A stretch of 36,307 nucleotides of DNA from a virus. A program made the position numbers and the translations under genes. How positions within the stretch are numbered: the first letter of the stretch is position 1; every line of letters begins with the position of its first letter. The stretch lies in the IMG/VR virus record IMGVR_UViG_3300006802_000042, positions 1 through 36,307 of that record; one strand, given 5' to 3'. Shown here one piece after another: positions 14,054 to 26,300 of the stretch. Below the pieces are notes generated by a model. It was not told where the DNA came from. It saw only the letters and a program-made list of their open reading frames with translations, and did no database searches.

Positions 14054-14344
14054 ATGGCAGAAGTCCCTACGCATAAGATGGTTGATGGTGTTAAGGTTGA
14101 CTTAACCCAGGCAGAGAAAGACGAGATATTGAGATCTTGGTCTGCCAGTAAAGCTGAAAATGATGTGAAGAAGGCGGAAGAAGAAGCACTGTTAACTCAA
14201 ATAAGCAATGAAAAGACTAATTTACCGTCATGGGATCAAGTGTCTGGTGCTATAAATAATGCGTTTCCCGATCCCGCACAGGCAAATATTATAAGAAAGA
14301 TAGCCAGGCCAGTTTACACGTATTTGAAAAAGAGAGTAGATTAA
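14054..14344 (+). CDS. 96-residue virion-region protein, unknown
   Basis: Charged helical protein (TQAEKDEILRSWSASKAEND) with a central coiled segment, after TGGAGG. Phage fibre genes are often followed by such small assembly proteins. The C-terminal part (IIRKIARPVYTYLKK) is basic. No family is recognised. Confidence 0.7.
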   Translation: MAEVPTHKMVDGVKVDLTQAEKDEILRSWSASKAENDVKKAEEEALLTQISNEKTNLPSWDQVSGAINNAFPDPAQANIIRKIARPVYTYLKKRVD

Positions 14345-14345
14345 T

Positions 14346-15410
14346 ATGCCGGAAGTAATAGGACTAGACAATATACATCCTTATGTTAGTGCTTATAGTG
14401 TTGCAGCCAGGATATTCGGGTTGCCAACTCCGACAAGTTTGTTTGGCAAGGCTACAAAGGGTTTGTTTGGTGGTGGAGAGAAACACAGCATTTCTTTTGA
14501 TAAGCTTGGTCGTCCTCAAGGACTTTCTCAGGGGAACCTTGTAAGACAATATAGTGATGCTGGCTTGATTAGATATATTGGAGGACAAGGGCTTGCGTTT
14601 AGAGATGCAGGAAGGGCGGTCAACTCTATTCAATATCAGCTTAACAATGTTGGTGGTGTTACTATTGGCACATTGCAGAGATTGGGCATGAACGATATAG
14701 CTAACAAATTGGCAGCACAAATGAACGCTATTCAACACGAATCAACAAGTGTTGCTGATAGGCAAGCGAGGAACCAGGCGTTTCTAAATAACCTGTCTCA
14801 AGTTGAGGAAAGCTTACAACCGATACTGAAAGATCCAAAATTTAAAGGTATTAGAGATTTTAGAGAGGTATCGTTCCTGCAAACAGCAATTCCTGAATAT
14901 AAGAGGGCAAAAACACAGTTTGACTATGTATTTGAAGGTGAGAAACTGGGGAATGTTGACGCTGGAGACCCAAGTAGATATATACCGGGTGAAGGTGAGA
15001 GGGTTGAAGAGGTAGATGGTAAGAAGTTTATCATAAATCGTTTTGGTATTGCAAGAAATCTGTTTGAAAGATCAGATTTTGCTAAGAATGATTATGGTCT
15101 TACACTTGGTCTTGGTATAGATACATTGGAGTCTAGGCTTAACGAATATCAGGGGAGGCTGAACGCATTGCAGGGTGGAAAAACCGTTGATGCAGGAGTT
15201 AATACAAATATTGATCTAAAATTGCCTAATATCTCTATTGGGTTACCAAGAAAGTCTGGGCTTGCGTTTTCTGGTGCATTTAATGTTGGTTCTCAGTCTC
15301 CGCCTCCCGTACAAGAGGCATTCAAACCTCAGTTCCAGAGGCAAGGTCTCGTTTTTGTTCAACCACGTAATTATAATAGAGTTCCAATTGGGTTTCCGGG
15401 TACTACATAA
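14346..15410 (+). CDS. 354-residue virion-region protein, unknown
   Basis: Gly/Asn/Gln-rich N-terminus (FGLPTPTSLFGKATKGLFGG), a long helical middle (residues about 80-200) and a low-complexity C-terminus ending RVPIGFPGTT. It overlaps the next gene by TAATG and lies before the ejection set. This profile suggests an internal or ejection-associated virion protein. There is no enzymatic motif and no clear ribosome site. Confidence 0.7.
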   Translation: MPEVIGLDNIHPYVSAYSVAARIFGLPTPTSLFGKATKGLFGGGEKHSISFDKLGRPQGLSQGNLVRQYSDAGLIRYIGGQGLAFRDAGRAVNSIQYQLNNVGGVTIGTLQRLGMNDIANKLAAQMNAIQHESTSVADRQARNQAFLNNLSQVEESLQPILKDPKFKGIRDFREVSFLQTAIPEYKRAKTQFDYVFEGEKLGNVDAGDPSRYIPGEGERVEEVDGKKFIINRFGIARNLFERSDFAKNDYGLTLGLGIDTLESRLNEYQGRLNALQGGKTVDAGVNTNIDLKLPNISIGLPRKSGLAFSGAFNVGSQSPPPVQEAFKPQFQRQGLVFVQPRNYNRVPIGFPGTT

Positions 15411-15724
15411 TGGAAATGATAAGGCGTTATATGCAAGATGGTGATATAGTTAAGGGGTTTATAGGAATAAACATGAAAAGAGATATTCCCCATTTACAAC
15501 ATTTTTACGTTGATACACCATACAGGACTATTGATAATGCCAGAAAACTCATAAAGTCTTTTGTTGCGATAGCCAAGGAGCTTGGGTACTCGAAAGCTTT
15601 TGTCCATGCGTGTACTAAAGAACAAGAGACATTTATTAGATATTATTTTAAGGCAAAAAAACCATATTGCTTCAACGATGGTGTTATGTGGTATTTAGTT
15701 GATCTTGGGAGGGCTGGAAAATGA
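15410..15724 (+). CDS. GNAT-like small protein
   Basis: A 104-residue protein with strand-helix order like an N-acetyltransferase core: GFIGINMKRDIPHLQHFYVD, then PYRTIDNARKLIKSFVAIAK, then a strand FVHAC and a helix EQETFIRYYF ending in MWYLVDL. Similar short GNAT-like proteins occur near tail and ejection genes of podoviruses. The acetyl-CoA loop is weak (TPYRTIDNA), so it may be structural rather than catalytic. Confidence 0.6.
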   Translation: MEMIRRYMQDGDIVKGFIGINMKRDIPHLQHFYVDTPYRTIDNARKLIKSFVAIAKELGYSKAFVHACTKEQETFIRYYFKAKKPYCFNDGVMWYLVDLGRAGK

Positions 15725-16446
15725 GCAGCGAACAGATAGAGCCAACTGCAACGGAGCTTGAAATTGAAAAGCTGGGGTTACAAAGCTTGAGAGATGCTCA
15801 GGGAGCGAATAAAGCTCTTGGAGATGCATTATTAAAGGCTATGCGGTTAATAAAGGATCCTGCCAGTGGCATATACAGGCAAATGACAGATGATGAGTTT
15901 ATGGGTACACTTCCGGGTGTTGAGAAGCAGAATTACAAAAATTTACAACTTCAGCTTGAAAGACAGCAAAGGGCTTTAGAGGGGAAGTTACCAATTTCAG
16001 AGGGACTCATGCAGCAAGAGAAAGAAGAGTTCCGCAAGTTCAAAGAGGGGCAGGCAAGACTTGGAAATATAATACTTGGCGATGATCCAGCTACAGCAAC
16101 GGCAAACACAACAACAGGTGTTCAAGCTCTCAACTCATTCAATGATACATTTAAGCTTGCCAGGAGTGCAGAGAGGTTTGGGGAACTGCAAACAGGACAA
16201 CAAAATATAGGGGCAAACTTTGGTCTTATATCTGATTTACAAAGCAGGAAGTCTAACGAGATAAAGGCTTTGCCATTAAAGCATTTATTTACTTTGCCAA
16301 CGTTCCAGAACAATGCTGGATTGTTAAGTCAACAGAATTTTGCGAATTCACAAAACTCTTCACAGTTTCGAAGTGATGCTTTTAATCTTGCTGGACAACT
16401 TGGCGGTGCCGGAGCATATGGATTGATACGTAAATATTTCCCATAA
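15721..16446 (+). CDS. Probable DNA-ejection protein, P22 gp7 position
   Basis: A 241-residue, Gln/Ala-rich helical protein with a Gly/Ala-rich end (LAGQLGGAGAYGLIRKYF). It overlaps the upstream gene by ATGA. It is the first of three genes of 241, 417 and 638 residues, matching P22 gp7 (229), gp20 (471) and gp16 (609) in order and approximate size. Such proteins leave the virion with the DNA and cross the envelope. No sequence motif proves it. Confidence 0.62.
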   Translation: MSSEQIEPTATELEIEKLGLQSLRDAQGANKALGDALLKAMRLIKDPASGIYRQMTDDEFMGTLPGVEKQNYKNLQLQLERQQRALEGKLPISEGLMQQEKEEFRKFKEGQARLGNIILGDDPATATANTTTGVQALNSFNDTFKLARSAERFGELQTGQQNIGANFGLISDLQSRKSNEIKALPLKHLFTLPTFQNNAGLLSQQNFANSQNSSQFRSDAFNLAGQLGGAGAYGLIRKYFP

Positions 16447-16458
16447 AAGGAGCAAAAA

Positions 16459-17712
16459 ATGTCACCTACAGCATTAGGAGGTTTAGTACAGGGTATACAG
16501 CAAGGTGTTGGTATTGCCAGCACTATTGATCGTAATATACAAAACAGCCGTAACACGAAAGCATACCAACAGCAAGTAGGGCAGCAGGAGATAAGGTTAA
16601 AAATGGCTCAAGTTCAACAGGATTTGGGTATTATAACTGATCCGTTACAGCCAGATACTTTCCGGCATGAAGCATATAATAGACAAGCAAAGTTATACGG
16701 ATTACCTGAATTACCTGATGATGTACCTATACCAAATGCGGGAATGCCAATACTAAAGAGAATGAAGGATTTGGTAGCTAGTAATAAACCTACAGAAGAG
16801 AAGTTGAGGTTGTTTTCTGGTTTTCATGCTGACTATTTGAATGCTATGGGCAACGATGTTGCAGCGAAACCGTATGTTGACGCACTTGTTGGTCAACAGC
16901 GTGCCGAGGATATGGCCTTAGTTAATGTTGCTATGAAATATATTGATGATCCGAGTGGGCAGGGCGTATCAGATGAAGACGCAAAAACATGGTTTAGACT
17001 TAGAAACGATAAGTCACCTCAGGGTTTGAATAGGTTAAGGCGAATAGAAGCATTAGCTAATCAGGTGGAGGCAGAGCGTATTGCACAAAGAGACAAAGGG
17101 TTGTCAACTGGTGTAAGAGACCAACTCGCTGCTCAGCGTGATCCTAGTGTTGCAAGGGCAGTTGAGGCAGATATTCAGTCTGGACTTATTGGCAAGACTC
17201 AGGGTGGAGGAGAAAGAGAGCTTCCAGCAGGGTTGATCGAACCTGTTGCAGATGGAAATACCAGTCTCCGTGCAATTGCAAAGATAGAGGAAATGTTCGG
17301 AGTAGATACAAAAGATGCAGAGGGAAATATAATACCAGCAGAGGGGAAAAATTTTATAGGTATGCTTGATTCACAGCTAGGTAGAGCTAGGTCTAAAACA
17401 GGTAGGATAACTCCAAAAGAGGCAAACTTTAGGACTAGAGTTAACCTTATGAAAACAGAGTTGAGGAAGTTTTATTTTGGTACTGCCCAATCAAAACAAG
17501 AGCTTGCAGGTTCATTGGAAGCTATACCGGCTTTGGATATGTCAGATACACAATTTGTTGAGTCTTTAAAGGTACATAAAGAGAGAGTCCAGACATGGCT
17601 AGAAGAGATAAGGAATGGACTCAGGGTTCCTGGGAAGGTACAAGAGAAAGACGAGCTTGATCTTTCTAATGTAAGTGATGAAGAATTTATGAAAAAATTT
17701 CTAGGACAATAA
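16459..17712 (+). CDS. Probable DNA-ejection protein, P22 gp20 position
   Basis: A 417-residue protein. The N-terminus is glycine-rich (ALGGLVQGIQQGVGIASTID), followed by a long Q/A/K-rich helix. The C-terminal part (RTRVNLMKTELRKFYFGTAQ ... LEEIRNGLRVPGK) resembles the helical C-termini of podovirus internal virion proteins. Good site AAGGAG. It is the second of the ejection trio. Confidence 0.65.
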   Translation: MSPTALGGLVQGIQQGVGIASTIDRNIQNSRNTKAYQQQVGQQEIRLKMAQVQQDLGIITDPLQPDTFRHEAYNRQAKLYGLPELPDDVPIPNAGMPILKRMKDLVASNKPTEEKLRLFSGFHADYLNAMGNDVAAKPYVDALVGQQRAEDMALVNVAMKYIDDPSGQGVSDEDAKTWFRLRNDKSPQGLNRLRRIEALANQVEAERIAQRDKGLSTGVRDQLAAQRDPSVARAVEADIQSGLIGKTQGGGERELPAGLIEPVADGNTSLRAIAKIEEMFGVDTKDAEGNIIPAEGKNFIGMLDSQLGRARSKTGRITPKEANFRTRVNLMKTELRKFYFGTAQSKQELAGSLEAIPALDMSDTQFVESLKVHKERVQTWLEEIRNGLRVPGKVQEKDELDLSNVSDEEFMKKFLGQ

Positions 17713-17717
17713 TAAAT

Positions 17718-19634
17718 ATGCCTACGATAGAAGCGTTACTTGAGGGAGAGAGAAGAGGACTCTTAAACGAGAAGAATACTGTAATACTTCATGAGGCTCG
17801 TAAGAGAGGTTTTGTGCCAGAGATAGATCAACCTGATGTATTAGAGGTAGAAACGGCAAAAGAGCCTGAATTACAAAGGTTTGCAGAGTTAAGCAGAACC
17901 CCCGGTCCAGGGTTTGTTGCCGATACATTCTCTAATTTGCCTGGTGTAAAGACCGCTAAATCAATTGCAAATGCTGGTGAGCCTGGATCGCTTATAGGCG
18001 GTACTATTGGTGCCTTGGCCTCCCCTCCAGGTTTTAATCTGATAGGTGGTGCTGGTGGTGCTATGGGTGGTGCGGCGATAGAGAGATATGTTAGGAAGTT
18101 GTTAAGAGCAGAAAATAAATCTAACTTGCAGATATTAAAAGAATCAGCTATAGAGGGAGGTGTTGACCTTGGCTTTGGAGTTGGATCAAAGCTTGCGGTT
18201 AAAGCAGGGCAGAGAGCTATTGCGCCTTTCAGAAAGAAAGTAACAAATACTGGAGTAAGGTCTAGTCGTTTTCTTCAGAGCCTTGACACGGATTTGTTAC
18301 CGCCAGAAAAGACAGAAAGTAAAATACTTGATGTTCTCCACAATATAAATAAAAACGCTCTTGTGGATTTCGGTTTTGTAAAGAAATTTGAACTGGATAG
18401 AACGAAAAAACTTGGTAAGTATGCTGATGATTTTATAGATAGTGTTGGGAAAAGGCTTACAGATGATGAAATAGGAGAGGCTATAATAAATAGTACTGAG
18501 GTAAGCAGACAGTTAATGAAAGACCTTGCAAATCCTATTTATGAAAGAGCTAAAAATATCACGAAAGATATGGGTGGAATAATAGATATTACAAAGCCTG
18601 GTAGTGATAACATTAGTGTTAAGGAATTTGCAAAAGAAGTTGTTGGCAGGTCTGAGGAAATAAAGAATTTTGGTGCTAAAATTTCTGGTGCTAATATCGC
18701 TAAAATGGTTAGCTTACAAGATGGCAAGCTTAGTTTTCAGGCAGCGGTTGACTTAAGGTCATTGCTCCTTAAAGAGGCAGACAGGATAGCTTTGGAATTC
18801 GACAAGGCTCCAGCTATTGGCGTAACTAAGAAGTTAGCTGCAATGGTCGATCAATCCATTGAGAAATCGTTATCTAAGCATTCACCTGAAGCACTCAAAC
18901 TCTGGAGAGAGGCAAATAATATTGATACAATTGCAAGGGACAGGTTTAACAATAAACTCATAAGAAGGCTTTCAAAGATTGCAAATCAAAAATATGGAGA
19001 CGCGCCAGAGAAAGTCGCTGAAAGGATTTTTACTCCAAATAATGTTTCCGCTATAAAGAGAATCAAGGGTTCATTGGATGTTGAAACATGGAATAACGTT
19101 AAAGCGTGGAATACAATGTCATTATTTAGGAAATCTACAAATAAAAACACAGGACTTTTGGAAGGTACTAACCTTATCGAGAACATGTATGGTAGAAATG
19201 GTCTTGGAAAGGAAGCGATAAAAACAATTTATGAACAAGGTGAATTAAGAAGACTGGACAATTTTGCACGGGCGTTGAAAAACTCAGGAGAACAACAGGG
19301 CAAGGGTATAGGTAGAGTGTGGATACAGTTAACGCAAGCTTCGGCGTTTGTTGGTATCTTTACAGGATACCTTACAGGTTTGTCTGTGTTTGTATCAATT
19401 GCCCCTCCATCTATAGGGAAGTTGTTTACAACCCCATCAACGATGAGATGGCTTACAGAAGGGTATAGTTTGCCTCCTGGTAGTGAGAAGGCGGCTGTTG
19501 TATTCGGGAAGCTTTTAAAGTCTATGTCGGAAGCTGGGATTGAATATGCTGTTCATGAGGGGAAATACAACCCAGATGAGACGGTTAGAAGCGATACTAC
19601 TTCGCCTGAGCAGGTTGGCGAACCTCTTCCATAA
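17718..19634 (+). CDS. Probable DNA-ejection protein, P22 gp16 position
   Basis: A 638-residue protein with a Gly/Ala-rich amphipathic stretch (IGGTIGALASPPGFNLIGGA, continuing GGAMGGAAIE, about residues 92-125) that could insert in membranes. A long helical body follows, then a hydrophobic segment near the C-terminus (WIQLTQASAFVGIFTGYLTG, about 535-555). No lysozyme or protease motif is visible. Third of the trio. Weak ribosome site, 5 bases after the previous stop. Confidence 0.68.
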   Translation: MPTIEALLEGERRGLLNEKNTVILHEARKRGFVPEIDQPDVLEVETAKEPELQRFAELSRTPGPGFVADTFSNLPGVKTAKSIANAGEPGSLIGGTIGALASPPGFNLIGGAGGAMGGAAIERYVRKLLRAENKSNLQILKESAIEGGVDLGFGVGSKLAVKAGQRAIAPFRKKVTNTGVRSSRFLQSLDTDLLPPEKTESKILDVLHNINKNALVDFGFVKKFELDRTKKLGKYADDFIDSVGKRLTDDEIGEAIINSTEVSRQLMKDLANPIYERAKNITKDMGGIIDITKPGSDNISVKEFAKEVVGRSEEIKNFGAKISGANIAKMVSLQDGKLSFQAAVDLRSLLLKEADRIALEFDKAPAIGVTKKLAAMVDQSIEKSLSKHSPEALKLWREANNIDTIARDRFNNKLIRRLSKIANQKYGDAPEKVAERIFTPNNVSAIKRIKGSLDVETWNNVKAWNTMSLFRKSTNKNTGLLEGTNLIENMYGRNGLGKEAIKTIYEQGELRRLDNFARALKNSGEQQGKGIGRVWIQLTQASAFVGIFTGYLTGLSVFVSIAPPSIGKLFTTPSTMRWLTEGYSLPPGSEKAAVVFGKLLKSMSEAGIEYAVHEGKYNPDETVRSDTTSPEQVGEPLP

Positions 19635-19645
19635 AAGGAAATATT

Positions 19646-19792
19646 ATGCCAAGTAAATCAAAAAAACAACACAGAACAATGTGTGCTGCATCACATAGTG
19701 AAAAGTTTAGAAAAAAGGTAGGTATACCAAAAAAGGTCGCTGATGAATTCTGTAAGGCAGATAAGCGAAAAAAGAAAAAAAAGAGAGGGTAA
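19646..19792 (+). CDS. 48-residue basic phage protein, unknown
   Basis: MPSKSKKQHRTMCAASHSEK begins a very basic protein ending DKRKKKKKRG. The pattern (P-S-K-S-K-x-Q-H, then KKVGIPKKVADEF) is a recurrent small phage protein of unknown function. AAGGAA lies 7 bases upstream. It shows that a longer frame starting at 19743 in another frame is not the true start of the next gene. Confidence 0.75.
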   Translation: MPSKSKKQHRTMCAASHSEKFRKKVGIPKKVADEFCKADKRKKKKKRG

Positions 19793-19814
19793 ATTTAAAG
19801 CGGAGGTAATTAAA

Positions 19815-20282
19815 ATGTTTAGAGACAAGAAGGTAATGTTGACAACAGCGGCTTTATTTGTATTTGTTTCATCGCTTTGTCTAGGAGCAGTGGTATGGAA
19901 GGATAGTTTGTACTACGGAAACCAAGGCACAAAAAAGATGCGAGTTGAGAAGGTGTTTGATGGTGTGACGTTGACGACTGGCGTTACAACTTCGAGCAAA
20001 TGGTATGGCCTTGATCCGTATAGCTACATAGCTGTTTTATCTTTCGTTAGGGATGATCCAGGGACATCGGCCGAGGCAGTTACATTAACCTATAATACCT
20101 CCACAGATCCAGGTCGAAACCAAAACGGTACTACAACAATTTATACATCTGTTGGAACCGATGCTAATGGTAACTGGAGAGATGACTCATTAGAATTATC
20201 TCCTATGCCGTTTATAAGATTTCATGCAACTCCAGGTGCGACTGATACTGTATACGATTTACACTTAACAAGGGCTGACTAA
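19815..20282 (+). CDS. Secreted-type small protein before the spike
   Basis: 155 residues, starting at ATG 19815 after GCGGAGGT. Residues 1-25 (RDKKVMLTTAALFVFVSSLC) are a basic n-region and a hydrophobic core, with LGA as a likely signal-peptidase site. The mature part is beta-rich and threonine-rich (GVTLTTGVTTSSKWYGLDPY). Like the spike that follows, it looks exported by Sec, which is unusual for a virion gene. It might be a spike partner or chaperone. Confidence 0.78.
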   Translation: MFRDKKVMLTTAALFVFVSSLCLGAVVWKDSLYYGNQGTKKMRVEKVFDGVTLTTGVTTSSKWYGLDPYSYIAVLSFVRDDPGTSAEAVTLTYNTSTDPGRNQNGTTTIYTSVGTDANGNWRDDSLELSPMPFIRFHATPGATDTVYDLHLTRAD

Positions 20283-20302
20283 ATGTTTCGTATGGAGAGT
20301 AT

Positions 20303-23300
20303 ATGAGAAAATTATTAGTTGTATTGGTTATACTATTTACAGCATTTCCGATATTTGCTGAAACAGAAATAGTTAGTTTGCGTGGTAAAGACTCCAAAGT
20401 CTTTGATATTGGAGGAGGGCAAAATCGGTTAGATATCGGTTCAGATATTTCGCATTACAAAGACGATGCTGGAAATTATCAAGATGTTGATTTTGAAACA
20501 TCGGATACAAGTATAAGTGCGGGATATACAAAATCTTATAAAAAGAACAATGTTCGTATAGAGATAAAAGAAGATGTTGGCCGATTTCGTGTATATCCAA
20601 AAAGAAATAGAGATGATATATATGTTGAAATAGGTTCTGTTAGTGGGGTATCTGTATCAAGTGAAATAATTAGGAATGCTAAAGGTCGGGCCGTTGCAGT
20701 AAGTGTATTTAAAGATACGCCAAATGTAACATATAGATTTCTTATAAGTGATAAGGGTTTTAAACCTCTTTACATATTAAAGAATCAGACAGGCGTAAAT
20801 ACATTTCAAGAAGATATCTACTTTGAACTTGTTGGGCTTACTAGATCAGGACGTAATATACAACTTAACGGCAATACGATTACAACTCTTGGTAATGCGT
20901 TCTGGTATGACTCAAACCGTGAGTCAGGTAACATTAGTGAGAGCATTAACGGTAATATAGTAACTCTTGATAGAACAGACATTCCAGCGGGGTTAACCTT
21001 TCCTGTTTATATCGATCCTACCTTAGATATTCAGCCAACCACTACAGATGCGCTTATAAAATCAGATGATGCCACTACTAACTTCGGTGCGTTGGATTAC
21101 ATAAATGTCAGGCATACTACAGTTAGAAACTCTATTGGTAAGTTTGATTTTAGCGCCTTACCAGATACGGCAACAATATCATCGGTAACGGCTGATTTTT
21201 ATTATGAATGGACTGGGGTGCCTGCTTTAACTGGATCAACAGTTAATCTTGACAGGCTTCTCAGAACTGATTTTGTAGAAGGTGAAGCGACTTGGAACAT
21301 CTATAAAACTGGATCAAGTTGGACTACTGCTGGTGCTGGAAGTGATGGTAATGATTTCACTTCAACGGATAGAGTTACGGCGGTGGTACCTAGTAGTTAT
21401 GGATGGATGCAATGGACGCCAACAGCACAAGTACAATGGGCGCAAGCTAACAGTGCAGAGATTTATTACTTTAAACTTTCTACAGCTACCGGAGCAGTAG
21501 CATCGGCACAAGCAGATTTTATTTCTAAAGATGAGGTTACTGATACTACGTTAAGGCCAAAGTTATCTATAATATATACAGGAGAAGACCCAGATCCGGA
21601 TAATTGGTATTATATAGATCCTGTTTCTGGTAATGATGGAAACGACGGCCAACTTACAAGTACACCATGGCAGACATTTTCTTATGCTCAAACACAACTT
21701 TCTCCAGGTGACATACTTTTTCTAATGGATGGTACGTATACGGAGACTTTAACAATATCAATCAGTGGAACTGCTGGAAACCCTATTACATTTAAAGCAC
21801 AAAATGATGGTGGAGCTATACTTGATGGCACAGATGATAGCGCAGTAATATATGCAAGCGGTAAAAATTATATAACACTTGAAGGAATTATATGTAAAAA
21901 CTCAAATGGAACAGTAATTAATCTTCAAACATGTACAAATTTTATATTGAAAAGGATGTCATCCTCAGATGCTCTTGTGTCGGGGAACAATGATCAATAT
22001 TTACTCTCTAATTGTACTAATTGTCTACTTGAAGATTGTATCGCTTATGGTACAGGAAGAAGTGTATTTACCGTTTTTAAAAGTGATGGCTGTACGCTCA
22101 GGCGGTGTTGGTCATATTACGAGGATTCGCCCCTTGGTGGAGTGAGTATACAGATTTATAATTCTACTAATAGCATAGTTGAAAACTGTGTTGCTACACA
22201 AAAGGCTGGATCAAAAGCAATATGGGGTATTACTAATTGGTTGCATCAACCTGGTGCTTTTGTAGGGGATAATAACAAATTTTACGGGAACGTTGTATAT
22301 AATATAAGTGGTACAACAGGAGGTTTTCATAATGGTTCGAGTGAAGACAATGTAACGGGAACGATCTTTAAAGATAATGTTTCGATCAATAATGGTACTG
22401 CTGGTTTTAGGCATGCGGTGGATAGTGGCCTTATCGCAAATAATTTTACAATTGTTGGTAGTAGTGGCAGTTATTTATACTATTGTTATTCATGGAAAGA
22501 TTTTTACACGCTTGATGCAGGGTTCCAAATTGGTGGTGGGGTAAAAAATTCAAGTTTTTTTAGTAATTCGTTGGGTTTGTATTATAATAGCGCCGATACT
22601 GGTTTTACATCATTTGCTAACACATACAATAATTATTCTAGTGTAACAACAAAATATTCAGGAAATGCGTCTGCGGGTACAGGTGAAACAGAAACAGCTC
22701 CTGTATATGACACAACTACATTTGGGAAAGGTGCATATTTATTTGTGCCTACTGCGCTTAAAGGACAGGGCGAAAGCGGAGTTGATATAGGGGCAGAGGT
22801 ATTATATCGTTATGTTGATGGTGTTAAAACATCATCACCTTTATGGCCGTTTCCAATGGAGAGTAGAATATTTGCTGAAACGGGTGTAAGTGCTACATGG
22901 GAAGCTGACGGTGGAATATGGAAAACTCTTACTGGTGTATATGTAGAACCTGTTCCGGTTACACTTGCAAACCCTACAGGTGTAACAACTTCTCAATTCG
23001 ATATAGCATGGTCTCAAAATTTAGATTCTGACTTTGATTATTATGAGGTTCATTATGGAACATCTTCAGGGTTTACAATTAGTGAAAGTACACAATTTGG
23101 TGCAGATATAACAAATCAAGCAACAGTTACAGCAACTATTACAGGATTATCGGATGCAACTACTTATTATGTAAAAGTTAGAGTTGTTGACACGGATACT
23201 TTTTTCTCAGATTCAAATGAAAGATCTGCAACTACTGGTGGTGGAGACCCTCCTGGTGATAGAAACGCCTCTTGGCCTTTTGAAGATGGTTCTGGAATAA

Positions 23301-26300
23301 CAGTAACTGAAACACTAAATGGATATGATGCGACAATAGTTGGTTCTGGCTATACATGGGTTACTGGTAAAATAGGTACGGGAGCAATAGAATTACTTGG
23401 AACAGATTCTTATGTGGAAGTTGGAGATAGTTCGGATGCGTTTGATGTAGGTACCGATACTGGTTTTGCTGTATCATTTTGGTTCAAACCAAAGGCTTGG
23501 ACATCGAATGCTAGTGGTAGTGTAATTGGTAAATATGATGGTTCTTCTGGTTTAGGCGGATATTGGATACGATTTCTAAAGTGGGATGCAAACGAAGAGA
23601 AAGACGATTTACGTTTTTTTGCACGTGGAAATACTAATGCAGCAGCAGCAGGGGCAGGAGTTACAGCTACAAACCTCACGCTCGATACTTGGTATCACGC
23701 TGTTATGAACATTGAGGCCACGGCTTCTGCGGGGACTCTTACCGCTTATCTTGACAATAATCTTGTTGGTCAAAACATTTCATTATCTGGCTCTGTTATG
23801 AATTCAAAGGATTTTGAAATAGGAAATAATGGATCTTCCTCATCAGATACTTTACAAAATATAATAATAGATGAGGTTAAAGTGTTTGATCATGCGCTTT
23901 CTCTATCAGAGATAGGAGATTTGTTTAATGCTGGCTCTGGACAAGGTAATCAACCTCCTACTGCTGTTTCTGATACTGCCAGTACTACAGGGGTTATGCC
24001 AGTAACTTTTGATATTCTTTCAAACGATACCGATTCAGATGGTTCAGTTGATTGGACAACATTTGAAATACAAACAAGTCTATCTAATGGCAGTATAGTA
24101 TATCCTGATATTGATACACAAGGAACCGTAACCTATACCGCAAATGTTGATTTTTCAGGAAATGATACATTTTCCTATACGGTAAAAGATAATTTAGGTT
24201 CACCTTCAAATCATGGGCTTGTTACTGTAACAGTTAATCAGTGGGCGCCGGAATTTGTTCCGTCTACTCCTGCTATAAGTGAAAGTAGTTGGAAAAGCAA
24301 TTGGGTAAGTAAGTGGAATGGCGAATATAATGGTGGTTGGAGTGGTAGTATGGATGTTTCTGGCGAACAATGGGAGTATATCTATTTGCGCACACAAGCA
24401 CAGCTTGATGCTGGACATTTTGGTGGTGGTGGTTTGCAACAAATCAGGTGTATTTCACAATCTCCGTCAAATCCGTCTATTGTTTGGATGGGTATTGATA
24501 CGAGTGGTACATGGAAATCAACTGACCAAGGAAAGACTTGGAAATCAAAAAGGTATGGTTTTAGATCAAAGGGTGTTGTTGCAATCGAAGTACATCCCAC
24601 AAACAAAGATATAGTTTTTGCTAGTGGAACAGTACATAAAGAATTTGAAGATGATGAAGACTCAGCGATCGTTGATGGAATATATAGAACAACTAATGGT
24701 GGTAATGATTGGAAGTTAGTTAGACAATGTGATTTTTATGGTGGGTGGGAGGGCGACCACTATGCTTTTGATCCTGATGATCCTGATATAGTGTATGCAG
24801 CTACACACTCAGAAGGTATTTTAAAGTCTACAGATGGTGGAGATACATGGGATAATGCTGGTACTTCTACTGGTAGGATTGTAGACATTGAGTTGCACAA
24901 AATAGGAACAGACACGACAGTGTATTTTGTAGACTCTCATCATACAGGGGCATCAAACGGATTGTTGAAATTTGTTAATGATGGGGCAGCTACAGAATTA
25001 GGGGATGTTCCTTCCGAAGTTAAAGGATTAGCTATTAGAAGGGGCACCTCATTTGCTCTTGATAAATTATATGCAATAGTGGACTCATTTAGTGGAAACG
25101 AACTTTATAAATCTACAAATGGAGGAAGTAGTTTTACTGGCATTAGTATTTCTGGTACTGATAAGTTGATGAGGCGGATAGCGATAAGTCCGGCAAACGC
25201 AAATTATCTTTGGGCGAAAAATACAAATGCATCTACTGGCCCGTGGTTTTCTACAGATTCGGGAGAAACTTGGGATCTGCCAACAGATAAAGATGTTGGC
25301 GATTTAGCTCTTACATCCCCATTAGGAGAGAAAAACTCAGTAGGATATCCTATAGAACCTCATCCAAACAATAAAAGCAAATTGTTGACTGGAATAAACT
25401 CCGCTGTGTTTAAATCGGTAGATAACGGGCAAAATTTTTCTTATAGTAATGATAAATATGAGGGTGGAAAGAGGTCGTCTTCAACTTCCGCTGCATGGTT
25501 TTCGCCTACTGATAGAAACTATATATTGTTTGCAATACATGATCATGGGATTTTAGAAACAACTGATGGAGGTATAACATGGCGATTAATAGAAGTACCG
25601 TCTACTAATGGTAAAAGAAACTGTGAAAGTGTGGTAAGGCATCCTGTTGATACAAATAGAATAATCGCTACGGTTGGTTCCACAGCAGCAAAGGAAATTA
25701 TAGTATCTGAAGATGCTGGCGAGTCATGGACGAATCAAACAACAACAGACTCAAACTACGTATATCTTGCTATCGATCCAATTGACCCGGATTATGTTTT
25801 TGCTGGCGGAAAAGATGGTAGTTGGGTAAGCAGTAGTGCCGGGCAAGATGGCACATGGTCGGCTTTATCCCCACAGAAAATAATATGGACAGCATCAAAA
25901 ACAGAATCAATGATATATGCTACAGACTTGGCTATATCGGAATTGTGGAGAAGCGATGACAAGACTGCAACATGGACAAAGGTTAGTGATCTACCCGTAG
26001 AGATAGTACAGCTAAAGACAATGGATGTTGACTCGGTAAATTCGAATAAATTGTATGTTGCTGATAGAGACGGTGTTTGGAGATGGAGTTATGGTGGTGA
26101 TGTGTGGAAAGAAATTGGTTTAACAGGAGGAATACCTTTGGATGTTGTTGGAGGCGGTCATTTTGCTGGATATGTTGTAGTTAATAATCCGCTTGATAGA
26201 AATGAAGTATTTGTAGGAAGAAGGGATTTGACGGCAAATGGTGGTGTTGTAGCACAACCTATATGGATAAGTAATGATTTAGGAACAACTTTTACAGATG

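Noticed and set aside
19743-19814. Upstream extension of the 19815 gene
   Set aside because: It overlaps the 48-residue basic gene in another frame; GCGGAGGT and a signal peptide fix the start at 19815.
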